Shown: piece after piece, positions 12,801 through 24,800 of the stretch | Numbering within the stretch: the stretch's first letter is position 1 | How the letters are laid out: each line of letters begins with the position of its first letter | Origin: Tribonema minus | Lineage: Eukaryota; Sar; Xanthophyceae; Tribonematales; Tribonemataceae | Direction: 5' to 3' | Assembly (NCBI GenBank): GCA_017506865.1 | Contig: JAFCMP010000423.1 | Location: 310,001 to 374,000, forward strand | Length of the DNA: 64,000 nucleotides | Position numbers and translations under genes: made by a program | The notes under the pieces: model-generated | Databases searched by the model: none | What the model was told of the DNA's origin: nothing | The model's input: only the letters and a program-made list of their open reading frames with translations

Positions 12801-15800
12801 GAGCTGTTTGACGACTTCGTTGACCTTGGTGAAGAGCTCCTCTGGGTCTTGTGAAGGGGTGAGCTTGATCCGCATCAGCTCGCTGAGCAGCTGTATTTTC
12901 TGTGCTCTGGTCTTGGTCTCGTACCTGTTGAGAAGTAGCTGCCAAGCTTTGTTGCCCTGGTCCTCAGGTGCTTGTGAGACGACGTTGAAAGCTGCGTCGC
13001 TGACGTTGGTGATGATGAAGGTGTAGGCGGTGCTGTTCTTGGTGTCGAAGCTGGCTCGTGCACTTGGTTCAGAGGGTGGCGCTGTCCTGCCGACCATGAC
13101 GTCGTACACGTCGATGAGCTTCATCCATGCTGTGAAGCGTAGTTTCCAAGGCGTCCATGCCTCGTTCTTGCCGTCGAATGGTAGTCGTGGGATTCTCGCA
13201 AGGCTCTTGAAGTCCAATGCCGATGAAGTCTCCCCGCTATCTCCCATGTCGCTCGCTGACGAAGCCCGTTAGGCGTCCACCTGTATAGGGCGAGCACTGT
13301 ATGGAGTCTTGTCCGAAGATCTCGCTAGCCGCTCCCCTGTGTAGGCCGAACCCTGTGTAGAGCCTCCGCTGCGTCCTGTATAGGCCACTCCTGTGATGTA
13401 GGAGTCCTGTGTAGGACCTCGTTGCTGGTGCCGTGTTGAGACGCTCGCAGGTCAGGTCAGACCTTCCCTATTCCCGCTGCTCCTGTCCGAGGATGCGCGC
13501 AGTACTGTCCCTGCAGCTCCCGTATACGCGCTACCAGATCTCGTAGTCGTTCTGCTACGCCGCCTTCTGCAAGGTGTTCGACCTACTCCAACCTGGCAGG
13601 TTCGCAGCCGTTCGCGCTAAGGCGCACACTCGCACCAGTCGCAGTGCGCGTGTGGAGAGCCGCAGCAGTGTCTCACCAAGGGGGACTTGACAGGTTTCGA
13701 ACCCCAGTGCCGCCCTTGCGTGGTTTGCCCGCGCTCTGTGAACCCACACCACACTACTCTGTGGAGCTAGGCAGGATATGCCAGTATTGGACGTACCACG
13801 GGGTGGTTGCAGTCCAGGCCAAGCTGCTCACCTGTAGAGTGATTCGATGCAGCTGATTTGTTCTCGCACTGGTGCTGTGCGGATTGAGCCGGCTCCAAGC
13901 CGTGCACTTGACTGTGCAGATTTGATGACGCACTGGTGCTGTGCGGACTCCCTCGCTGATGGCTCCTAAGCTGTCGGTGTGACCATGTCGGAAGCGAAGG
14001 ATCTAGCAGGAGTCTCCAGCAAGTGACCAGGCAGGAGCAAGGGCACGAGGCAGGAGGAAGAGAGACTCCGGCTTGGCCGTGTGTAGAAGAGAGAGTGAAT
14101 TGATGGGAGTGAGGCGACCTTCCAAAGTGCCGAACTCCAGAGAAGCCGAGAACTCCAGAGAACTCAAGAACTCTGTAGAACCGGCCTGATGCAACTGGCC
14201 GATGTGCCGACAGGCCGAACTGTAACTACAAGTGGCCGATGTCACAACCTCAAGTTCAACTTCCTACTTCAACATGTACTTGAAGTTGACCAGCAAACTT
14301 CAACATGTACAGTTCAACCTGCTGGTGAACCCTGCTACTGCTGAGCATCGCTACGCTACAGGATAGCGCACCCAGTCATGACTCTCCTGGGGATGGGGGC
14401 ATTTCACCGCTCTTGCGCACACACTAGGATGACAGCAGCTCTTGCTACAGCTGCTGCGGTATGCTACACTAGACTCATGTGAGGGTGTACATGACCATAT
14501 TCCGACAGGGGCTGCCGCAGCGACACCTCCAAAGCCACCGGCGGTACCGGCTAGTGGCGCTGCCAACTCAAAGTCCAGCAAGAAACGCCCGGCGGCCACG
14601 GCAACCGGCGCGCAACGCCGGCGCCGAACGGCAGCTGCTGCGGCACCGCCTGGCAGCGCCGGCAGCCGCACTCCGTCTAACAGCCTAAGGCTGCAGGACA
14701 GCAGCCCCCCCCCACGAGACGGCCGTGGGATGGGCGGACATGGACTTGGACCCGCCGGACGATGCCGCGTCACCGCCCCCCCCGACCACCACCACCAGTG
14801 GCAGGCCCTCAAAGCCCCAGGCACGAGCATCCCTGGCTTGGGACCTCTCGACGCCCTCGGTCGTCCACGCACTTGACCAGACCAATGAGGCGGATCTACT
14901 GCTGCTACGGTTCACCACGACTGCCAACCCCTTCCGCACTCAGCTGCAGTGCACCCAGTGGGCACGGCTGGTGGAGCACGCCACACGACTACTGGCGGAC
15001 GCCACAGACAGTGCACGTGAGGCGGCACGGGTGCGCCTCCACCATGGTGCCGGGGCGTTTGCTCATCAGGTTTCTCAGACTCTAGTGCAGCGCGGCTACA
15101 GGCTGCTGCACCTGCTAGCAGCAATGGCCTTTGGTAGGCAACCGGAGGGAACCGGTATGCCGCCTGCGGCCCGGCTGGCAGTGTTCAACTTGCTGTCTGG
15201 CGACTTTGCGGAGCTACTGAGAAAGACGCTGTCAGCAGCAGCGGCGCTGCGGGCCCCCAAACCAAACAACGCAGCTACGGCGTCGGCACAAACGAACTTC
15301 GATGCCGACTGGACGGAGGCTGACTCCAGGCAGCAAACAGCATGCGCTGCCCTCTCAGGCAAGCGACGGGGGGTAGGCCTGGCTGCCGCACGACTAGAGG
15401 CGCGTGAAGCATGCGCCCCAGCAGACGAGGTCACGGCACAGGTGCTGGCAGCAAAGCACCCTGAAACTGGCACCCGGCCCGGGGTAGTCGATACGCCAAT
15501 GGAGCAAGTGCGCGGCCTGGTACGCGACGCCCGGCGGCACTGCTTGCACGGTGCAGGGGTGGCAACGACCGCCGGGCCCGCTGGCAGCGGCAGTCCCGTC
15601 TTCGAATCGGGACAGGCGCATGATCGCAGCAATAGGCCTGAGGATGCTGCCAGCGCAGCCGGACGGCGCCTCGAGGTGGAGGCAACAGACATACTGTCGA
15701 CTTTGTCCGCAGCAGGGGCGGGGAAGGCAGGAGGGCTGGACGGCCTACGCTATGAACACCTCTTGATGGCCGCTGGGCCTGGTGCACCAGTGAAAGCGGC

Positions 15801-18800
15801 CACCCGCCCCGTGGGCAGTGCCTCGCCAGGACTAGCTGGTGATTCAGAATCGGATGTGATGGAACCGGCATTCGCCCATCACCTGGCCAAGGTGTTCACG
15901 ACGCTGCTTGTTGAGCCCGAACTGCTGCCGGAGCAATCGCAACGGCTTCTCCGCGCCGCGGCCCTCTCAGGCATAGGACAGAAGCGGCGTCCGATCGCCT
16001 GCTCCAGTGTCTGGCGCAGACTCCTTGGGTCCACAGCGGCACGGAGTGTCAAGGGCAAAATATCGGGGCTGCTGGCCTCCATGTCACAGTTTGGCGTAGG
16101 ATACCGGTCTGGCGTCGAGCATGTGGCAGCGCGCGCGCGCGTGTGGCACGAGCTGTATGGCACCACAATCCAGCTGGACTGTGAGAACGCATTTAACAGT
16201 GTGGATCGCGCCGCCATTGTGCGGGGACTTATGCTCTTCTGTCCGGAGCTGCTCCCGCACTTTGAGTCCGTATACTGTGGTGACACTGCCCCAGAGATGC
16301 GAGTGGAGGTGAACGGTGAAGCTCGCATTATCTGCTCCCACCTAGGGTGCCAGCAAGGGGACCCTCTAGGGCCGCTGTACTTTGCAGTGGCAGCGGCCTT
16401 CCTACTCTTCTACCCTGATGGAGTGAATGCGACGCCCGGCAGTATGCCGGCCTACGGCCACAGCACAGCGGAACCGCCAGCCCCGCACTGCGCTCTCCTG
16501 GATGACCTCAACGTGCTGCAAGCTGCCTACTTCGACGATGCAGCGGCCGCTGGGGTGGCAGAGGTGATCCGTCGGCTTGCGGCAGGGGGCCTACGCGTTC
16601 GACCAGACAAGTCGCTGGCCATCGCCATGCGCGGCACAGTGTTTGATGAAGCGGCCAGAGCACGCCTGCGCGCCCTTGACATACCGTTTGTGGACGCCAC
16701 CATGCCAGAATCCAGTCAGGGCTTTACGTCGGTCGGGGTACCGGTAGGGCACCCAGCCTATGTGCATGCTGCCATGAGCAAGCATCTTGTTGACGCAGGG
16801 ACATGGCGATTGTCGTGGCAGCTAGCTGGAATGGCGCGGCATCACCTACAGGCAGCACAGTTCATTCTGCGCAGGTCACTGACGAAGCGCATGGGCTTCT
16901 TAGCTCAGGTCGTTGACACGGCTTTGAGTGAGACATGGCTGCACGCATTTGACGGGTTCTGTGCATGGACGCTTGAACGCATGCTGCACCTGCACGGCTG
17001 CGCTACCGCGGCAGTCATGAAGTCACACCTGCTGGCCGCCTGCCTTGCTGGTGACAATGAGGTAGCCAGCAGTGGCGGCGTGCTGGTATTGCCGCGCTTG
17101 GGCCCGCCAGAACTCACGGACATCGCAGTGCCACTGCGGGCGTCACGGTTGCCGGAGCGACGAGGCGGTCTGGGCCTGCCGCTTTTGGGGCTACTGGCAC
17201 CAGCCGCATACACGGCCCAGGCATGCACAACACTGCGGCCTCCAATAATTCATGCCACTGTGGCAGCAGGGGCCCTGAGGCTCGGCACTGACAAACACGG
17301 CGCAGTCACCTGGTTCGCGCAGCACTCATGCGCAATACGCGAGGACCAGGGACTGCCGCCAATCATCGGGGCCGTGCGACGCTCTACGCGAGCGCTGACA
17401 GCTGATGGCGCGAAAAATCACGCACAGCTGTGGCCGAGCAGCTCCCAGCATCGTTGCTACGGTGGGCAGCAGATACGACGGCCACAGCGTCGACGCTCCC
17501 CACTGCGGTGCAAGCGATCTACGCCGCAACTGCCGTCACGGAGACGGGGACCACTGAGCCAGCCCCACACACCCACGGCATTGTGCCTGGCGCCGAGGCG
17601 GCCGCTGCGGCGGCGACCGTATCTGGCCCTCAACCGCTGCCGCGGCTGCCTCTTCCACGCCCGCTAAAACACAAACTAGCGCGGAAGAAAGCAGCTGCAG
17701 CGGCGGGCAGGAGGACGACGACGACGACTGGGAGGCCTATGCTGACGAGATCTGCAGGAAGGTAGTGCCCCGCCGCCGGCGCGGTCACTTCACGCACGGA
17801 CTACAAGCCGGCCTTTCAAATGTTCTTCGACGTCAATACGAGGACTGCCTGGTGGAGGACCTAGAGGCTGCCTCGGCTGGTGCCGTGGGCAAGCCGACGC
17901 AGGCTACACTTATTGGTGACTCGCGTGACACCAGCCGCCGCCGCCAACAGGCTAGCGCGCGGGTCCTGGCGCAGCTGCGCAGCCAGTGTGCGTCCGGGGC
18001 AATGGCGTGGATGAGCGTGCCACCCGCTGCCAATGACCGCCCGGGTGCGGCGCCCATGTCCAGTATGGCAGCAGCCACGATGATTATGGTTGCGATCTTT
18101 ATCAGGGCGAGGTGTGCCCATGGCGGTGCAGTGACGTGAGCCCCACCTCCACGCATGCGATCAGCTGCCCCAGCCAGCACATACGGGGGCACAACGCGAC
18201 ACACACTGCCCAAAAGCGGTGCCTACAGCGCATCTTGAGACAGCACCATGTCTCTATTGTCCGCAATGAGGACGCTAGCGTCTTCAAGGTACCGGGGTAT
18301 CGGGCGGACACAGTCATTGACCCAGGGTGTCTGCACTTTAGCAGTGCATACCAAAACAAGGGAATAGTGCTAGACACAAGTGTGCGCGCGCCCACAGCGA
18401 GCTCGTACCTGACAGGCAAAACAAATGCCTCGAACACGGACGGCTATGCTGCTGGGGTGGGGGAGGACGCGAAGGTCAAGCACCACACCGGCACCTTGAC
18501 GTCATCTTGGGCTTTTGTGCCATTCGTGCAGGAGTCGTACGGACGGCTGGGCAAGCAGACAAGCCTTTTTGTTAAGGAGTTGGCAATGCACTCAGCACTG
18601 TGCTCAGGGGGGGGGAAGGCAGATATGTTACGCAAGGCCGGGTTAGCTAAGCGTCAGATCCACATTGAGCTGAGCATATTGCTGGCGCGGGAGTTGGCGG
18701 AGCGCGTCATGGCATACACACGTGGAGCGCGAATGCTGGGCTGTGTTGCGGCGCCGGTATCCAAACTCCTAGGGCACAGCGCAGACTAGGCTGCTGCGTT

Positions 18801-21800
18801 GACGCAAGCTTTTCGATTGCATAGGCAACCCGGCCTCCCTTGGGCCTTTATAAATACAAGTCCATACGTACTGAACTTTAGAATCATTACGCGTGTGCTG
18901 CATATGGTTTACTTTAAGTTTGGGGCTGGGCTGGAGTGCGTTGCTATGGTTGAAGCTGGGGTTTGCAGCGTCACGCAGCAGCACAGCAGCTGGCATGCTT
19001 TCTGTTCCCTTGCAATATTGTGTGTCGCATGCACTTAAACAGCGTGAGGCCAGTGAACCTAGGCTTTGGGTGGGCTGAACACACGTACACGTGCCTGCCT
19101 TTTTTGTGGGCGAGGTAGATGGCTGGTGGTGTTACTGCACCGGTACCTATGCGTGCTTGCGCGCTTGCATCTCTCGCTATCACACCGACACCAAAGATAA
19201 CCACTGCTCGCCTGTCATCATTGACCCTGTACGCATCTCATGTTTCTCAAATGTGGTATGTGCCCATGGCAAGCCTCATGGTGCGCGCCCAATTGCCGGA
19301 GTGCATATAAAATCAATACTACCAAGCTTTTAGTACTTGTCGAGCGTCAGTCAGATATGGTCCATTACTAGTTGTGATTGGTTTATGGCAATTTTGTTAC
19401 CACCAGTTGTGATTGGTCTATTGCAATTTGTATCCAAACATGCAAGCCTCAGTTGAACGTGGTATTTGCTTGTGTGCCCCCTTGGTTTTGGCTAAACTGA
19501 GGAGGATTATGACCATGGGGCCTTTTTTGCCAACGAGGTGAGTGGTCAGTTCATGCTGAAACAAAACGCATCATCACACGTGCTCCTACATGGTGCCCCC
19601 ATGGGGATCCGACTTTGATGGGGCAAATCTTGGCCGCTATATATCTTCTGGTCAGACTTACCTGACCCCCCGCACTCATGCGCATGCACTTTGCGTCGGT
19701 CTGCGTTCAAATATTGTGTATCTCAACTGCTGCCCTGCTAGAGTCATGGCTTCACACAAGTTGCTGTAGCCAATGTGGTGATGTTGCGATGGCTGCATTG
19801 TCGTTATGGGTTCTATAGCTACCAATTTTGTAAATAAGACCAAATATTCTTGCTGACTTTTTGTCAAAAAATCCAAAATAGCAGATTTTAAACTGTCCTC
19901 ATTATGAGCCTGTAATACTGCAGGTCCAGTTACAGTTTGAATGGTAGGATATTTATCCAATGATTTATCACCACCACAGTAAAAACACCAGTCAAGATGC
20001 TTTAAAAAAATTAATCTAAACTAAGCGTATGTATGTGACTGGAATTAATGGCTTCCCTACATGCTACATGTTATTAATTAAATAGACATGCCATTAATTC
20101 TAAAAGCGCCATAACCCATAACGAATTATAGTGCGCGCAGTTTTTGAGCCAGCGAGAAAAAAAGACGTAAAAAAAATGCCACAATTTGATATATCATCTT
20201 TTATTATTCCATTAATTTCTTTATCTTTACCGTGGGGCTGACTTGAGATGGTTGCATTTCTGCAAAGTGGAACCATGTAATGTGTTTTGGAATGAGAGCT
20301 TTATACCACGTAGACTACATCAACAAAACTAGCTGATGTGTTCCTTGAACATTATATGGAAACGATCAAAAGATCGTAGAGCTCTAGGTGACAAAGGATG
20401 GTTAGTGCCTTCCACCAATAATATATGATTGTGCGCAGCATACATGTAAGGACCGTGAGGCCGATGCACATAGGGTTGGAGCAGACTAGGGTTGGAGCAG
20501 GCAGACTAGGCTTATCGAGCACAGATGATTTGCAGGGGCACATGTGACATAACTGCAAAAGCATGTGCGGTCACAACCCCCTTGTCATATGCAACTGTGA
20601 TGACGGTACCCTCGACCCACAAGTACGCAGATATCACCGCTCGATGCCCATTATATAAAACACATTGTATCTTTTGCGGCCAACGCAACCTGAGGGTTGT
20701 ATACGCAGGCCTGTGGCTCAGCTTATGACAGGAAGTGTACGTGCTTGAATGAATGTGTGCTCAAGTCGCTCGTCCCACAATGTCACAAAAACATATGCTT
20801 GCCTGTCTTCGTTGACCCTGTGCATATCTCATGTCTCCCAATTCTGGTTGCAGCGTGTTCGTACAAGGCACCTCACGGCACTACGGTATGCAACCAACAG
20901 CAACTGTAAAGGTAATGTACTACCAAATCAAGACTTCTGATACTCGTCAAAAGATGTTCCGATGTGGTCCAGTGCCAATTCACTTCGGTCTGTGGCAGAT
21001 TTCATTACACTCATGTGCGTCTGTGAGTGTGGTATAATGCTCCTTTGTGCGCCTGTGCATTGGGTAATCTCAGGAGGAGGAGGATCAACAGATTCTGGAC
21101 CAGTTTGCAGAGGAGGTCAGTGGTGAATTCATGATAAAGTCAAGTGCATCACCACACATGTTCCTGATGCCCTGCGAGGAGGCGATTCTCGAAGGGGCAT
21201 AGGGTTAGGGTTAGGGCTAACCCTAAGCTTGGGCCTCCACATCGCACTGGCTAGGCTGACCTGACCCATTTCAGTCACGGTAATGCATGCTTAGTTTGCT
21301 TACGAGCGCTTGAGTATATCCCCAACCGCGGTGGTGCACATCTGCCCCAGGATTTTGAGCTACCCTGATGGACTCATGGCTTTAAGTTTGACCACTGCAA
21401 CATGCGCTTTGCTAGTGGGCAATGTAACAATGTTGCTGTACTATGTAGTTGCTGCATGATCATGCTCATGCTGTTTCATGGTGGGTTGTACACGGCCACG
21501 TGAGGCTGACTTGTGGTGCTGGCATTCCTGCAAAGTGGAATTATGCAAAAGAAGTATGTTTTGGGTTGACAGTCTCATGTAGCCTTACTACATCAGTACA
21601 CCTGCTGATGTTACAGTGTACTCCTTGTGATTTTGTGTGCAGCATGCATGTAAAGAACGGAGGCCGATGCACCCAGGGTCTGGGTAGACTACTAGTAGGC
21701 TTGTCAAGTGCACAGATGCCTGCATAACTATGAAGGCACATATGGCTGATGTTATGACTATGGCGCGTAAGGTCGCTTAGCCTCATGACACGGTACAGTG

Positions 21801-24800
21801 AAGCCTGAAACACTGAATCATAAGTACGCAGATTTCATTTTGCATCGCACACGAGAGTGAGATTGTCTATCTGCAGACATTGTCAAGCAAAGCAAGCCTA
21901 AGGGTCATGTAAATATGCCTGTGGCTCAGCTGTTGATCAGGAACTGTAGGTGGTCAAATGAATGTGTGCTTGCATCGCTCGCCCCTACATTGTCACAAAA
22001 GACAACACATGCTTGCTTATAATATTTTACCCTGTGCATATTGCTTAATCTTGGCATGTGTTCGCATGTAGCCCTGTGGTGTGCAACCACCAGCTGCAGC
22101 TGCAGTGCATTGTCTACCACAGCAGGAGTTTTGTTACTTGTCAGAAGACGTTCTGATGTGGCCCAACTCCAGCTCAACTTTGGTTTGCGTCTCGCTTGTG
22201 TATTTGCTGATTTTAGCAGCACGAGAACTCCGACATCTCGTCAGAATCTGCAGAGGAGGTGAGTGGTGGGACTGTAGCCGTTGTAACGGTGATGCTGATG
22301 CTGTAGTGTCTTGCTGGCGCTGACGGGTTGGTTACTGCCACTGAGGCTGACTTCCAGTTGTGGTAGTTGCATTATCGCGAAGTGGAGCCATCAAATGCCT
22401 TGTGGAAAGCCAGCTATACATGCATAGACTACATCAATACACCAGCTGATGTTCTTCGCGCAATATTGCGCCTACAATGCATGCAAAGAGCGCAAGGCCA
22501 ATACACGGTGACACCCACATGCTATGTTTGGGATATGCTACTTAGGCTTATCGGGTGCACAAATGCCTGCACGATTTGTGGGGGCTCAATTGGCCAGCAC
22601 GCAAGCTAGCCCTCATTCAACGTGGAACGGTGATGACTGAACCCTGAACCATAAGATTGCAGGGATCACTGCTAAATGCACATCATACAAGTGAAGTGTC
22701 TCTCTACAGCCAAACAAACTGGAGGGCTGTGTGAAGAATAGGCCTCAATCACACTCTGAGGCTTGTGATGAGGAAGTCCTACATGCTTGGATGAATTGTG
22801 TGCTTCTGTTGCTGACTCCCACACTGTCATGCAAACAACATGTGCTTGCCTGTCATTGTTGGCCCTGTGCACAATGTCATCTAAAAATACTAATATACTT
22901 CTGTTACATTTGTCAAATGTGGCGTGCGCCCACATGTAGCCTTGAAGTACTGTGCGCCCATTATCTGGAATGCATCTCATACCAGCGGGACTTTCAACAC
23001 TTGGCGAGTGTTGTTTCAGATGCTGTCTTTTGCTGATTTGTGGTTGGTCTACTGCAAAGGTTCATCATGTGAGTCTGATGGCTTCTTGCTCTTATGTGTA
23101 CACGCACATGTGTTGCCCATGGTTTGCACCCAGCATGCTGCAGCAGCTGTACATCTGTACTACCGATCTCAAAGCAGTTGCTAGGAAATTTAATACTCAA
23201 CTGACTATTGTTTCACATGCGGCCTGCCACCAACTTGCATTTAGTTCTCATTAGACTACATAATGCCATTTTTATCCACTCATATGGGCCTGTGAACGTG
23301 ACATTTCGTTTTTGTCCTACTTCAACATTGGCTGATCTCAGCAGGACGACGCTGATGGTGCCCAATCTGCCATGGAGGTGAGTGGTAACTTCATTTAAAA
23401 GTCAATTGCATACATGCGTGTTCTTGATGTCCCTGTGGGGATCCGACCCTGAAGAGGCCAACTTCGGCCCCCACATATCTCACTGGTCTGGCTTACCGTC
23501 ATGTCGCTATTTAAGCCGGCCGGACACCTAATTAGAGTAATGGCCTCAAAACTATTTAAGCCTGGGTGATTACATTTGCTGCATTCAATATAAGACGACC
23601 TCCCATTCGTGTTGATGTCAGTAGTGCTGTCGTTGAACTGAAGTTGCTTTTGTTGCATGCACGAGTGGCTGAGGGTGCCCTCTTGAAGGTATATGTGATG
23701 CGCCGCTGCCTTTCAATGACTGCAGCCCACTTCTGAACCTGTTTCAGCTTTAAACGCATGCGCGCAGGAGCCCCCACGTGCGGCCAAAAACAAACCTCAA
23801 CAACAACTTGAACTACAAAAAGCCGTTCGGTACGCGCTGGAATAGCCAGTCGTGTGGGCTTATGTGTGGTGTATAGAGGTGGCTGATAGGGGTCAACTTG
23901 ATATAAGACTGGGGATACAAAAGCTTGATTCAATCTGCTTGTCCGACGTAAACAAGTGCCTGTTTTATTTAGGACCGGCCGGCTTAAATAGCGACATGAC
24001 GGTACCTGACCCCTCTCGTGACCACGGATGCACATGCGAGTTGCAGACACACGCTTCACGCGCACCCCCAACTGCGGTCGGTGCGGCTATGGCACCAGGG
24101 AAAAGGCACCACCTCAATTTGAGCACACCAAGTCTGCTGCAGTCGCTGTAAGGTATAGGTGTTGCTGCATTGACGGGTTGCACGCAGCATCTGAGGCTGG
24201 CTTGAGTTTACGAGTGTGGCGGTTGCAATCCTGGTGTACAGATACTGTTCATTAATTCTCGCTCAGGGCGAGAAAAAGCCCAGATGAATGGCATCTATGC
24301 AGCTTGCTGTACGGTGTGCATGTACTTTTATTATATTCCACTTGTGGCTGTGGAAATGCCATGTTGTAGGTGTGTCGCCTTGTTCTCACTCTTGGATGTA
24401 GCATGCAAAGCTTGCACGCCACACCCCGCCCCCCACATCACCCCCAACAAAGCACCCGCAAGCGACTGTCCCCCACATACTAGCAGGGATACCAAACAAA
24501 GCTGCAAGACTCTCCCCCCACAGACAGACCCGTCTTAGGGCCACCCAGCTCCACGCAGACTCCATCTCAAAGTTTTCATGCAGGCCAAGGTCACCATAAT
24601 GGGCCCTGAACTGGAGATTGTGGCTATCTACGTGAACCCCGATATCATAAAGATAAGCAGAGGGAGTCACTGGGCGCCAGGCGCTGACGCTAGAAAGAAA
24701 GGCTATATAACTAAGCAAAGCATCGCCTCCTTGATGAGCGGGACGGTGGTTCACCGGGCCTCCCATATCACCCCCAACAAAGCATCCGCAAGCGACTGTC

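Larger units (their letters stand above)
11803..14507 (-). mobile_element. Gag-only LTR retrotransposon (TR-GAG-like) nested in LINE A
   Basis: A 2,705-bp element has two 522-bp terminal repeats, each TGTCGGAAGC...ATTCCGACA, and a 5-bp target duplication GGGGC. Between them lies one open frame on the - strand encoding a gag-like protein with a CCHC knuckle. No protease, integrase or reverse transcriptase is seen, so it is a non-autonomous member of the LTR order, probably Ty1/copia-related by gag type. A purine-rich tract adjoins the 3' LTR (12325-12335, - strand), and TGGTCACACCGA next to the 5' LTR is a candidate primer binding site. The two LTRs differ at about one position that I can find, so the insertion is young. 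As a gag-only element it looks whole. Confidence 0.88.
7240..18867 (+). mobile_element. LINE copy A, near full-length OTU/RT/RLE LINE interrupted by an LTR element
   Basis: A large non-LTR retrotransposon in the sense orientation within a gene A intron. In order it shows a Pro-rich hexapeptide repeat (7499-7797), long low-complexity and Cys/His regions (~8950-9260), an OTU-type cysteine protease (~10480-11120), a second Cys/His cluster (~11248-11390), reverse transcriptase (~15660-16640), a Cys/His knuckle and a restriction-like endonuclease (~18110-18500). The 3' end is about 18867 with no poly(A). The 5' end is uncertain: GTACTGAA at 7232-7239 matches the bases right after the 3' end (18868-18875) and may be the target duplication. 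Compared with copy B it carries at least two frameshifts and one ~17-bp deletion, and a nested LTR element splits the frame. No APE endonuclease is recognisable. Confidence 0.8.
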
